A stretch of DNA of 5,359 nucleotides from Deltaproteobacteria bacterium (GCA_021157555.1 JAGGWL010000228.1:1-5359); one strand, 5' to 3'. Positions 1-5,265 are shown, numbered from the stretch's first letter. The notes: generated by a model not told the origin, from the sequence alone. Numbers and translations are program-made.

Positions 1-123
1 ACCTTCGCCAAATTTAAAAAACAGAGAAAATCAGCTTTTTCTGTTTTTATAACATGTTGATTTTGTTAATGTTTAAAAAATAATTTTTTGCAAAAATAGA
101 CCAAAATGCAAATTGGCGAAGGT
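1..123. repeat. Imperfect inverted repeat bounding an AT-rich upstream region (possible MITE-like remnant)
   Basis: The first bases (accttcgccaaattt, 1-15) recur as an inverted copy at 110-123 (aaattggcgaaggt). The arms pair over about 14 bases with one bulged A, and 11 bases are perfect at the outer end. The roughly 95 bp between them is very AT-rich. It holds a smaller imperfect hairpin (arms about 16-30 and 36-48, loop tcagc) and an A-run/T-run palindrome around 75-89. The left arm touches the window edge, so the repeat may continue further left and no target-site duplication can be tested. It may be a miniature transposable-element remnant, a long-range mRNA or cruciform structure, or a regulatory repeat for the downstream VOC gene. 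The repeat itself is seen directly; its nature is inferred. Confidence 0.5.
57..84 (+). promoter_or_regulatory. Weak candidate sigma70 promoter for the VOC-family gene
   Basis: TTGATT at 57-62 (4/6 to the -35 consensus) and AATAAT at 79-84 (5/6 to the -10 consensus) are 16 bp apart. They lie inside the 1-123 inverted repeat, upstream of the gene starting at 150. In sequence this AT-rich such matches arise often by chance, so this is only a candidate. Confidence 0.3.
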
Positions 124-149
124 ATTGTTATTAAAAAGGAATTAAAATT

Positions 150-557
150 ATGTTCAGCTTTCATCATGTTGCCTTAAGCGTAACCAATCTTGATAAATCA
201 ATTGAGTTTTATTTAGAACTCGGTTTTAAAAAAATTTTACAATGGAATTCGGATGATAATTCATTAAGCATAGCGCACCTGAAACTCAAGGAAAGCATTC
301 TGGAACTTTTTTGCTTTGCAAAGCCTGTCCCGGCCCCTGAATCAATGAAAAAACTTGAAACAGACCTGCCTGTGATCGGCATTCGGCATTTCGGAATTCA
401 GGTCGATTCATTAAAAAAGGCCAAAAATTTTATTGTTGAAAAAGGATATGCAGAAAAAATCGAAATAAATAAGGGAAAAACAGGGATAGACTATTTTTTC
501 ATAAAAGATCCGGATGGAATTCTTGTAGAGCTGGTTCAGGATGAAAGAGAATTATAA
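150..557 (+). CDS. VOC-superfamily (glyoxalase/bleomycin-resistance/dioxygenase fold) protein
   Basis: This 135-residue protein has the two-module layout of the vicinal oxygen chelate superfamily. Module one (about 1-60) starts FHHVALSV and contains LDKSIEFYLELGF. Module two (about 76-130) starts IRHFGIQV and ends DPDGILVELVQ. The four canonical metal-ligand positions are all occupied: His6, Glu52, His80 and Glu127, the same pattern as glyoxalase I and methylmalonyl-CoA epimerase. It is therefore probably a metal-dependent enzyme, but the substrate cannot be read from sequence: lactoylglutathione lyase-like, epimerase-like and other VOC activities all remain possible. An AAGGA ribosome site lies 8 bases before the ATG. 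There is no signal peptide, so it should be cytoplasmic. It converges on the cupin gene with a 7 bp gap and has no obvious partner gene in the window. Confidence 0.9.
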   Translation: MFSFHHVALSVTNLDKSIEFYLELGFKKILQWNSDDNSLSIAHLKLKESILELFCFAKPVPAPESMKKLETDLPVIGIRHFGIQVDSLKKAKNFIVEKGYAEKIEINKGKTGIDYFFIKDPDGILVELVQDEREL

Positions 558-564
558 AAAAGTT

Positions 565-1068
565 TTAGGAACAAGTGAGTTGAACAATAAGCTGCTTATA
601 TTCAGGATACTTTTTGACAAGCTCATCGCGCCGTCCGAGTTCAAAATCTCTGAAATTAAATCCCGGAGCTACAGTGCAGCCTGAAAGGGTAAAAGAATCC
701 TTATTATTCACATGGGCAGCAAACCATACTCCGGCAGGAATGAGTACTTGTGGCTGTTCACCATTTTTATAATCCAGGCCCATTCGGATTTTACGATATC
801 CTCCGTCTTGAACAAGCATGTGTATTGTCAGGGATGAGCCATCGTAATGATGCCAGATCTCGTCAGATCGAAGCCTGTGAAATGCAGAAAATTCATTGCC
901 CGGCAGCAAAAAATATATGGCGGTAGAAACAGGGCGCGGTCCGTCATAACCGCTCCCGAGACAGCAAACACCTATTGCATCTTTTGCAGCATAGGTCTCC
1001 CTGAAGTAACCACCTTCAGGATGTTTGCATAAACAAAGATTTTGTATCCAGTATCCTGCGTTTTTCAT
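565..1068 (-). CDS. Cupin-fold protein of the DUF985 (Cupin_5) family
   Basis: This is a protein of about 167 residues with the signature blocks of the DUF985/Cupin_5 family: HPEGGYFRETY near the N-terminus (16-26), STAIYFLLPGNEFSAFHRLRSDEIWHHYDG in the first cupin motif (48-77), IPAGVWFAA, and GCTVAPGFNFRDFELG close to the end. His64, Glu70 and His74 lie where cupins usually bind metal. The family has an RmlC-like jelly-roll fold; its substrate is not established, so none is assigned. The frame is also open to an upstream TTG at 1074, but ATG at 1068 gives the usual family N-terminus and is preferred. Neither start has a convincing ribosome site. Length matches the family. It is divergent from the J-domain gene, with 34 bp between starts. 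Confidence 0.85.
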   Translation of the reverse strand: MKNAGYWIQNLCLCKHPEGGYFRETYAAKDAIGVCCLGSGYDGPRPVSTAIYFLLPGNEFSAFHRLRSDEIWHHYDGSSLTIHMLVQDGGYRKIRMGLDYKNGEQPQVLIPAGVWFAAHVNNKDSFTLSGCTVAPGFNFRDFELGRRDELVKKYPEYKQLIVQLTCS

Positions 1069-1102
1069 AACCAAAAGGAATGTTTCTTAAACTTAAATAA
1101 AT

Positions 1103-1573
1103 ATGAAAATAATATTAACTATCCTGGCACTACTATACATTATCTGCCCTTATGACTTACTGCCCGATTTTATCGCCGGGTGGGGCTGGCTTGATGATCT
1201 GGTAGTATTCTGGCTCATGTGGCGCAATTTTTATTCCAGTAAAAAAAAGCCCTCAACATTCGGCTATTCCGGGCAGCAAAGCCGCCAAACCTATAGCCAG
1301 ACATCTAACCAAACTTTTAATCAATCCTCTGATCAGTCATATAATCAAGAACAAAAACAGAAAGCATCATCATCAACAGAAAAAAAAGACCCATATAATG
1401 TGCTGAACGTCAGCAAAAATGCATCCCAGGAAGAGATTAAAAAAGCTTACAGAAAACTGGCCAACCAGTATCATCCTGATAAAGTCGCACACCTGGGTAA
1501 GGAATTTCAAAACCTTGCCGAAGAACGTTTTAAGGAAATCCAGGAAGCTTATCAGACATTGAAAATTAGATAG
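1103..1573 (+). CDS. Small J-domain (DnaJ-like) co-chaperone with DUF1232-like hydrophobic N-terminus
   Basis: The 156-residue protein has three parts. Residues 1-44 are hydrophobic and contain CPYDLLPDFIAGWGWLDDL, resembling the membrane-associated DUF1232/YkvA motif (P-x-DLIPDxI...G..DD). Residues 50-95 are a polar Gln/Ser/Asn-rich linker. Residues 96-156 are a J domain at the extreme C-terminus, with helix II KKAYRKLANQY, the diagnostic HPD loop at 124-126 and helix III ERFKEIQEAYQTL. The HPD motif indicates stimulation of a DnaK/Hsp70 ATPase; the N-terminus suggests a membrane tether, so a role similar to DjlA-type localised co-chaperones is plausible. It lacks the Gly/Phe region, zinc fingers and substrate-binding domain of true DnaJ. 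There is no good ribosome site before the ATG. Its stop is 1 bp from the stop of the convergent DUF2442 gene. Confidence 0.85.
   Translation: MKIILTILALLYIICPYDLLPDFIAGWGWLDDLVVFWLMWRNFYSSKKKPSTFGYSGQQSRQTYSQTSNQTFNQSSDQSYNQEQKQKASSSTEKKDPYNVLNVSKNASQEEIKKAYRKLANQYHPDKVAHLGKEFQNLAEERFKEIQEAYQTLKIR
1286..1345 (+). repeat. Degenerate 12-bp tandem repeat encoding QTxN-type tetrapeptides
   Basis: Five consecutive 12-base units encode QTYS, QTSN, QTFN, QSSD and QSYN (residues 62-81), followed by a looser QEQK unit. Every unit begins with a CAA or CAG codon, and position two is always Thr or Ser. The run lies in the linker of the J-domain protein and is probably disordered. The units differ at the DNA level, so this is an old or selected repeat and not a fresh slippage product. 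Confidence 0.65.
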
Positions 1574-1574
1574 A

Positions 1575-1838
1575 TTATACTGATTTTAAGGGAAACCGTT
1601 CCGGATGTTCTATTGATTCTACACCCAAATCCACATCTAAATCCGGCCAATAAAAATGCTCGAGAGATAGCTCTTTTACATTAAATATTTTTCCAACAGG
1701 GGCATCCTTAAACCATGGAAAATCATCATAAGACATGAAAAGCTCTTTATCTCCTGCAAGCAGCCATATCCCATGATTCGAAATATTAGTTACTTCCACT
1801 TCCGAAATGTTTTCTCCAAGCGATTGTAAGCTCATCAT
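1575..1838 (-). CDS. DUF2442 family protein, partner of the upstream DUF4160 gene
   Basis: The 87-residue protein matches the DUF2442 pattern: an ISEVEVTNISNHGIWLL strand region (11-27), ELFMSYDDFPWFKDAP in the middle (32-47), and the characteristic C-terminal block HFYWPDLDVDLGVESIEHPERFPL (61-84). Family members are small, of unknown biochemical function, and frequently paired with DUF4160 genes; the pair has the size and layout of a toxin-antitoxin or regulator module, but that is inference. The start is at ATG 1838 (or the adjacent ATG at 1835), which puts the first 53 bases inside the end of the DUF4160 gene in another frame. An AGAGG ribosome site at 1845-1849 supports this start. The gene is last in the minus-strand unit and no terminator hairpin is visible after it. 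Confidence 0.8.
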   Translation of the reverse strand: MMSLQSLGENISEVEVTNISNHGIWLLAGDKELFMSYDDFPWFKDAPVGKIFNVKELSLEHFYWPDLDVDLGVESIEHPERFPLKSV

Positions 1839-2034
1839 AATGTGCCTCTACAATTTTTTCTATTTTCTTAATTTTTAAACGTGACAATTGAAAATTGTTC
1901 GCCAATTCAATTTCCGGTTGCAACCAAAACTTTGCCTCTCCATCTCCACAATAAACATGGACGTGCATACGAGATTCTTCACGTGAAAAGAAAAAAAACC
2001 GGAAACCTTTTTCATGAAATACTGTTGGACTCAT
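1786..2034 (-). CDS. DUF4160 family protein
   Basis: The 82-residue protein carries the hallmark DUF4160 core: SPTVF at the start, GFRFFFFSREESRMHVHV (10-27) and GDGEAKFWLQPEIELANN (30-47), then a helical C-terminus ending in AHYDELTIAWRKHFG. The family is short and uncharacterised and is typically encoded next to DUF2442, as here. A toxin-antitoxin-like role has been suspected for such pairs from size and gene order, but nothing in the sequence identifies a catalytic residue or target. The ATG at 2034 is 15 bases after the cysS stop. A purine-rich ribosome site (GAGGAAGAGGGG, minus strand) overlaps the intergenic gap, so translation is probably coupled to cysS. Confidence 0.82.
   Translation of the reverse strand: MSPTVFHEKGFRFFFFSREESRMHVHVYCGDGEAKFWLQPEIELANNFQLSRLKIKKIEKIVEAHYDELTIAWRKHFGSGSN
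1845..1849 (-). promoter_or_regulatory. Ribosome-binding site of the DUF2442 gene, inside the DUF4160 coding region
   Basis: Read on the minus strand, AGAGG stands 6 bases before the ATG at 1838. It lies within the upstream gene and supports the unusual 53-base overlapping start; the next downstream candidates lack such a site and would cut into the conserved N-terminus. Confidence 0.6.
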
Positions 2035-2049
2035 TGCTTCCCCTCTTCC

Positions 2050-3495
2050 TCACCCAATTGTCCAAAGAGTTCCTTCAGCAGTGTCCTCAATAAGAATATT
2101 CATATCGAGCAGCTCCTGCCTGATCTTATCGGCACGGGCCCAGTCCTTCTCTTTTCTGGCAGTGCTCCTTTCCAGAACCATTTTATCAATCAAATCAGAA
2201 TCAATGGAACCTTTCTCTATCCCGGATAATTTTTTGGCAGCAAAATAAACAGACGGTGATTCAGTCAAAATTCCAAGAATATTACCTATTCTTAAAATAT
2301 CTTCATATCCCTTTTTTATTATCTGCATACTTTCTGAAGAAATATTTTTATTATTGAGCCTTCGGTTTATGCTTTTTACGGAATCGAATATAATTCCTAT
2401 AGCTTGCGCTGAATTAAAATCATCGTCCATGGCTTCAGCAAAACGTACCCAAATATCTCCTTGTCCCGATTTTCCCGCAGCAGCCTCTTTCTCACGGCCT
2501 GATCCCGTTGCTTTCTCTATCCGTTCCAGCAGGGCATAAATCTTGTCCAGACCCAATTCAGCCTCTTTAAGGAACTGGTCTGTAAAATCAACCGGGCTGC
2601 GATAATGTTTGGAAAGTAAAAAGAGCCTGACTACTTCAGGATGATACTCTTTGAGAACATCCTTGATCATTAAAAAATTCCCAAGTGACTTGGACATCTT
2701 TTCCTGATTTATATTTACAAACCCATTATGAATCCAAAACCTGACAAATGGCTTGCCGGAAGCCGATTCCGACTGCGCAATCTCATTTTCGTGATGAGGA
2801 AAAATCAAATCCTTGCCTCCGCCGTGAATATCCAGGGTATCACCAAGATACTCGCTGCTCATGGCTGAACACTCAATGTGCCAGCCCGGTCTCCCCTTCC
2901 CCCATGGGCTCTCCCAGCAAGGTTCATCAGGCTTTGCCGATTTCCAGAGTGCAAAATCGAAAGGATTTTTTTTCCTTTGATCTACCTTAATCCTGGCACC
3001 GGCCATCATATCCTCCAGTTTTCGTCCTGAAAGCCGGCCATACCCTTGAAAAGAGTTCACGGAAAAATAGACATCACCGTCAACCTGGTAGGCAATTCCC
3101 TTGCTGATAAGCTTTTCTATCAAAGTAACTATCTGATCAATATGTTCCGTGGCTTTAGGTTCTATTGTCGCCCGCTCAACATTAAGGGCGTCCATGTCAT
3201 CGTAAAATTCCTGAATATATTTTTCTGCCAATTCAGATGAATTAATCCCGAGTTCATTAGCCCTGTTTATTATTTTATCATCAACATCGGTAAAGTTCCT
3301 GACATAGGTCACCTCAAAACCGATGGCTTTTAAATAGCGAAAAATTACGTCAAACACGACAACAGACCTGGCATGGCCTATATGGCATGAATCATAAACA
3401 GTCGGGCCGCACACATACATATACACTTTGCCTTCAATCAAAGGCTTAAAAATTTCTTTTTTCCTGCTTAACGTATTATAAATATGAAGAGTCAT
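2050..3495 (-). CDS. cysS: Cysteinyl-tRNA synthetase
   Basis: This 481-residue protein is a complete class I cysteinyl-tRNA synthetase. It activates cysteine with ATP and charges tRNA-Cys in the cytoplasm, and is normally essential. The HIGH motif is at 38-41 within VCGPTVYDSCHIGHARS and KMSKS is at 266-270. The four zinc ligands that select cysteine are at the family positions: Cys29, Cys209 (WHIECSAMS), His234 and Glu238 (FPHHENE). The C-terminus has the helical DALR-type and anticodon-binding portion and ends in the usual EDTAEGTLW block, so the protein is full-length. Start ATG at 3495 has GGAA six bases upstream and lies 12 bp after the ispF stop, indicating co-transcription with ispF. 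The DUF4160 gene follows after 15 bp. Confidence 0.98.
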   Translation of the reverse strand: MTLHIYNTLSRKKEIFKPLIEGKVYMYVCGPTVYDSCHIGHARSVVVFDVIFRYLKAIGFEVTYVRNFTDVDDKIINRANELGINSSELAEKYIQEFYDDMDALNVERATIEPKATEHIDQIVTLIEKLISKGIAYQVDGDVYFSVNSFQGYGRLSGRKLEDMMAGARIKVDQRKKNPFDFALWKSAKPDEPCWESPWGKGRPGWHIECSAMSSEYLGDTLDIHGGGKDLIFPHHENEIAQSESASGKPFVRFWIHNGFVNINQEKMSKSLGNFLMIKDVLKEYHPEVVRLFLLSKHYRSPVDFTDQFLKEAELGLDKIYALLERIEKATGSGREKEAAAGKSGQGDIWVRFAEAMDDDFNSAQAIGIIFDSVKSINRRLNNKNISSESMQIIKKGYEDILRIGNILGILTESPSVYFAAKKLSGIEKGSIDSDLIDKMVLERSTARKEKDWARADKIRQELLDMNILIEDTAEGTLWTIG

Positions 3496-3507
3496 CTATT
3501 ATTCCAG

Positions 3508-3975
3508 TTATTCTATCAAGACCACGCACATAGCTCCGATACCTTCGCCTCTTCCTATGAAACCAAGGCCTTCGGTGGTGGTAGCCTTTATGTTAATATT
3601 TTCCGGTTCAATTCCGGTTGCTTTGGCAATATTCTTTATCATTTCCTCTTTATAAGGAAAAATTTTTGGTGCCTCTGCCAATATAACAGTATCCAGATTA
3701 ACCACTGCAAAGCCTTTATCGGCTACCATGGAGCAGGTTTCGCGCAGCAGCTTCATGCTGGAAATACCTTTATATTTTATATTACTATCAGGAAAAAGCA
3801 AGCCAATATCTCCCAGACCGGCAGCTCCCAGCAATGCGTCACAAACTGCATGCAAGAGTACATCCGCATCCGAATGCCCGAGCAGTCCCTTTTTAAACGG
3901 GATTGTCACCCCTCCCAAAATAAGCTTGCGTCCCTTAACAAGCCTGTGAACATCATATCCGTTTCCTATACGCAT
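3508..3975 (-). CDS. ispF: 2-C-methyl-D-erythritol 2,4-cyclodiphosphate synthase
   Basis: The 155-residue protein is full-length for IspF, which forms 2-C-methyl-D-erythritol 2,4-cyclodiphosphate with release of CMP in the MEP route to isoprenoids. Metal ligands Asp8 and His10 (GYDVHR) and His42 (GHSDADVLLHA) are present, as is the C-terminal nucleotide and active-site block with TTTEG (132-136) and GRGEG (141-145). Two usually well-kept positions differ: FPDSN replaces the common FPDTD, and KKG replaces the common EKG. The ATG at 3975 lacks a clear ribosome site. Only 32 bp separate it from the toxin gene, with no promoter recognised there, so it is probably read through from the toxin-antitoxin promoter and continues into cysS. 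Codons 1-101 are duplicated at 4794-5098. Confidence 0.97.
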   Translation of the reverse strand: MRIGNGYDVHRLVKGRKLILGGVTIPFKKGLLGHSDADVLLHAVCDALLGAAGLGDIGLLFPDSNIKYKGISSMKLLRETCSMVADKGFAVVNLDTVILAEAPKIFPYKEEMIKNIAKATGIEPENINIKATTTEGLGFIGRGEGIGAMCVVLIE

Positions 3976-3984
3976 AGTTTAATT
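3672..3984 (-). repeat. Direct repeat copy 1: 5' end of intact ispF
   Basis: This segment covers ispF codons 1-101 plus about 9 bases upstream of the ATG. It matches 4794-5106 in the same orientation. By hand alignment I count about 16 substitutions and one single-base indel over roughly 305 aligned coding bases, near 95% identity. Homology fades beyond 3672 into AT-rich sequence and stops just upstream of the start codon. Confidence 0.9.
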
Positions 3985-4007
3985 GTGAGCCTGTTTTTTT
4001 TTGGCTT

Positions 4008-4415
4008 TCAGGATGTTTCTATAAATTGATTCATTGATACAGCTAAATCACGAAAATTTTTGAGTATTTTTTTGTCCTCAGTTATCAGCGAGATATCAAG
4101 GTCTTTTGCTAAACTAACAAACTCACAATCATATGCAGAGCAACCACTTGAATGTGATAAACTTAATACTTGCACAGAATTTATTTCATATTCGTTTTCT
4201 TTTAACAGTTCTTCTGCAAACTCAAATATTTCAATTGCCTCGGATAGCATAATTATATTTTTTCTAATATAAAAAGTCAGAACATTTCTAAATTCACTTC
4301 TCCACAAGAATGGTGCAGACCATACAGGATCCTTTTTAAATACTTGCTCAGCAATAGGTGAATAGTCAGAGTTAAGGTAAAAATAGCTTATAATGTTAGT
4401 ATCAACAATAATCAT
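4008..4415 (-). CDS. PIN-domain ribonuclease toxin, VapC-like
   Basis: The 135-residue protein has the PIN-domain acidic quartet expected of VapC toxins: Asp5 in MIIVDTNII, Glu41 in WRSEFRNVL, Asp96 in SAYDCEFVSLA, and Asp114 in SLITEDKKIL. These residues coordinate Mg2+ or Mn2+ for RNA cleavage; VapC toxins usually cut tRNA or rRNA, but the target here cannot be read from sequence. All four residues are present and the length is typical, so the toxin looks intact. Its ATG overlaps the antitoxin stop in an ATGA arrangement (4412-4415), the classic coupled layout. The gene is AT-rich compared with ispF and cysS. It lies directly upstream of ispF with a 32 bp gap, unusual company for a housekeeping operon. 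Confidence 0.92.
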   Translation of the reverse strand: MIIVDTNIISYFYLNSDYSPIAEQVFKKDPVWSAPFLWRSEFRNVLTFYIRKNIIMLSEAIEIFEFAEELLKENEYEINSVQVLSLSHSSGCSAYDCEFVSLAKDLDISLITEDKKILKNFRDLAVSMNQFIETS

Positions 4416-4654
4416 GGACGTCCACGTTCCTTAGCTTTTTGTAAAATAGTATCAGTAAGAAGGAATTTTTTTGTTTTTTCTCTAGAACGTTTAGCTAAGG
4501 CTAAGTGTTGGTCAGGATTGAATGATTTACTTATTGTTCCTTTTTCTATTAAACAAATAATTTCGCTATTAATGCTTCTGTGATGATTGTTTGCCACATG
4601 TTTGAGGCTTTTGTACACGTGATCCGGAATATTTTTAACCGTTATGCTTGGCAT
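4412..4654 (-). CDS. Ribbon-helix-helix antitoxin, FitA/VapB-like
   Basis: The 80-residue protein starts MPSITVKNIPDHVYKSLKHVANNHHRSINSEIICLIEKG, the pattern of FitA-like ribbon-helix-helix antitoxins: a short DNA-binding beta strand at about 3-7, then two helices with the RSINSEI turn. The charged C-terminal part (about 45-80) would be the segment that wraps and blocks the PIN toxin. It should neutralise the downstream toxin and repress the shared promoter. A GAGG-type ribosome site lies 5 bases before the ATG, and the stop overlaps the toxin start by 4 bases. The family assignment comes from the N-terminal pattern; the C-terminus is not conserved enough to recognise. Confidence 0.9.
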   Translation of the reverse strand: MPSITVKNIPDHVYKSLKHVANNHHRSINSEIICLIEKGTISKSFNPDQHLALAKRSREKTKKFLLTDTILQKAKERGRP

Positions 4655-4659
4655 ATTAA

Positions 4660-4665
4660 CCTCAC
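4660..4665 (-). promoter_or_regulatory. Strong ribosome-binding site of the antitoxin gene
   Basis: GTGAGG on the minus strand is 5 bases before the ATG at 4654. It is clearly better than the site before ispF, in keeping with the antitoxin being made in excess. Confidence 0.6.
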
Positions 4666-4689
4666 TATTTTTAGTTTCTAAATGGTGTC

Positions 4690-4718
4690 AATATGGTTGT
4701 TCAAACAAAAATTGTCAA
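4690..4718 (-). promoter_or_regulatory. Sigma70-type promoter of the antitoxin-toxin-ispF-cysS unit
   Basis: On the minus strand a perfect -35 box TTGACA (4713-4718) is followed after exactly 17 bp by CATATT (4690-4695, 4/6 to the -10 consensus). Transcription would begin near 4683, leaving a leader of about 30 bases before the antitoxin. A second TTGACA occurs 27 bp downstream (4686-4691), overlapping the -10 box, and might be part of an operator or a second weaker promoter. No other convincing promoter was found between here and cysS. Confidence 0.6.
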
Positions 4719-4793
4719 GAAAAAATATTGATTTTTATGTCACATGTAATTTTTGCCAGTTTTATAGTTTTTTTGTATGAAATTTTTTTAGCT

Positions 4794-5098
4794 CCTCTGC
4801 AAATATAACAGTATCCAGATTAATCACTGCAAAGCCTTTATCTGCTACCATGGAACATGGTTTCGCGCAGCAGCTTTATGCTGGAAACACCCTTATATTT
4901 TATATCCGTATCAGGAAAAAGCAAGCCAATATCTCCCAGACCGGCAGCTCCCAGCAAAGCGTCACAAACTGCATGCAATAGCACATCCGCATCCGAATGC
5001 CCGAGCAGTCCCTTTTCAAACGGGATTGTCACCCCTCCCAAAACAAGCTTGCGTCCCTTAACAAGCCTGTGAACATCATATCCGTTTTCTATACGCAT
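4794..5098 (-). pseudogene. Truncated, frameshifted duplicate of ispF (N-terminal 101 codons)
   Basis: From the ATG at 5098 the reading frame gives MRIENGYDVHR and follows intact IspF through LLRET (residue 80), with substitutions G4E, I19V, K28E, S64T, N65D, I71V and M74I. A single extra base (T on the plus strand at about 4858) then shifts the frame and translation stops at 4838, giving 86 residues. Nucleotide similarity continues in the shifted frame to codon 101 (AE) and then ends abruptly at about 4794. Asp8, His10 and His42 are retained, but the TTTEG and GRGEG half of the active site is absent, so no working cyclase can result. It is most likely the displaced original 5' end, or an incoming duplicate, left by recombination around the toxin-antitoxin cassette. 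Confidence 0.93.
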
Positions 5099-5106
5099 GG
5101 TTAATT
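4794..5106 (-). repeat. Direct repeat copy 2: duplicated ispF 5' end
   Basis: This is the partner of 3672-3984, in the same orientation and with its start about 1.12 kb further right. It includes about 8 bases upstream of the ATG (AATTAA shared with copy 1). The two repeats bracket the toxin-antitoxin genes and their promoter exactly. Confidence 0.9.
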
Positions 5107-5248
5107 TATATTGTTAAAACTTGATCATCGAGTAATAGTTGTGTTTACCGATTCAACCTTAACATAAAGAATTGATATTTTCAGTCTATTTCACCGCTTC
5201 CGACATTAGACCCCCAAATCCGTTATAATCAGCATAAATCAAGTTTAG

Positions 5249-5265
5249 AAAAAATATTATTTTTT
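5249..5265. repeat. Short A/T palindrome next to the right-end toxin stop codon
   Basis: AAAAAATA and TATTTTTT flank a single central T (8-bp perfect arms). It sits immediately after the RelE/ParE-like gene's stop and could act as a weak terminator, but it contains no G or C, so this is uncertain. The rest of the 5107-5264 gap shows no gene I can support. Confidence 0.3.

Noticed and set aside
112..125. ggcgaaggtat shared between the left inverted repeat and the GRGEG-coding part of ispF (about 3539-3549)
   Set aside because: It is an 11-base match explained by chance; the flanking bases do not align.
847..1032. Plus-strand open frame inside the cupin gene
   Set aside because: It is antisense to a well-supported cupin and shows no domain pattern.
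1069..1074. TTG start two codons upstream for the cupin
   Set aside because: It has no ribosome site and adds only two residues; the ATG at 1068 fits the family start better.
3993..4002. T-run between vapC and ispF as a terminator
   Set aside because: On the transcribed minus strand it is an A-run, and the neighbouring stem (AGCC/GGCT) is only 4 bp, so it should not stop transcription into ispF.
3484..4029. Long plus-strand open frame opposite ispF (181 codons)
   Set aside because: It lies wholly antisense to a clear IspF gene, has low-complexity composition with no recognisable domain, and lacks a ribosome site; it is a shadow frame.
4857..5072. Plus-strand open frame opposite the ispF fragment, similar to one at 3728-3949
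   Set aside because: The similarity only reflects the duplicated ispF DNA on the other strand.
5099..5135. TATAAA-like -10 box just upstream of the ispF fragment
   Set aside because: It is about 10 bases from the ATG with no -35 box at a proper distance, so it cannot be a normal promoter for that start.
5200..5229. TATAAT at 5224-5229 with CCGACA 18 bp upstream as a plus-strand promoter
   Set aside because: It points into the antisense of the RelE/ParE-like gene, the -35 match is poor, and there is no plus-strand gene downstream in the window.
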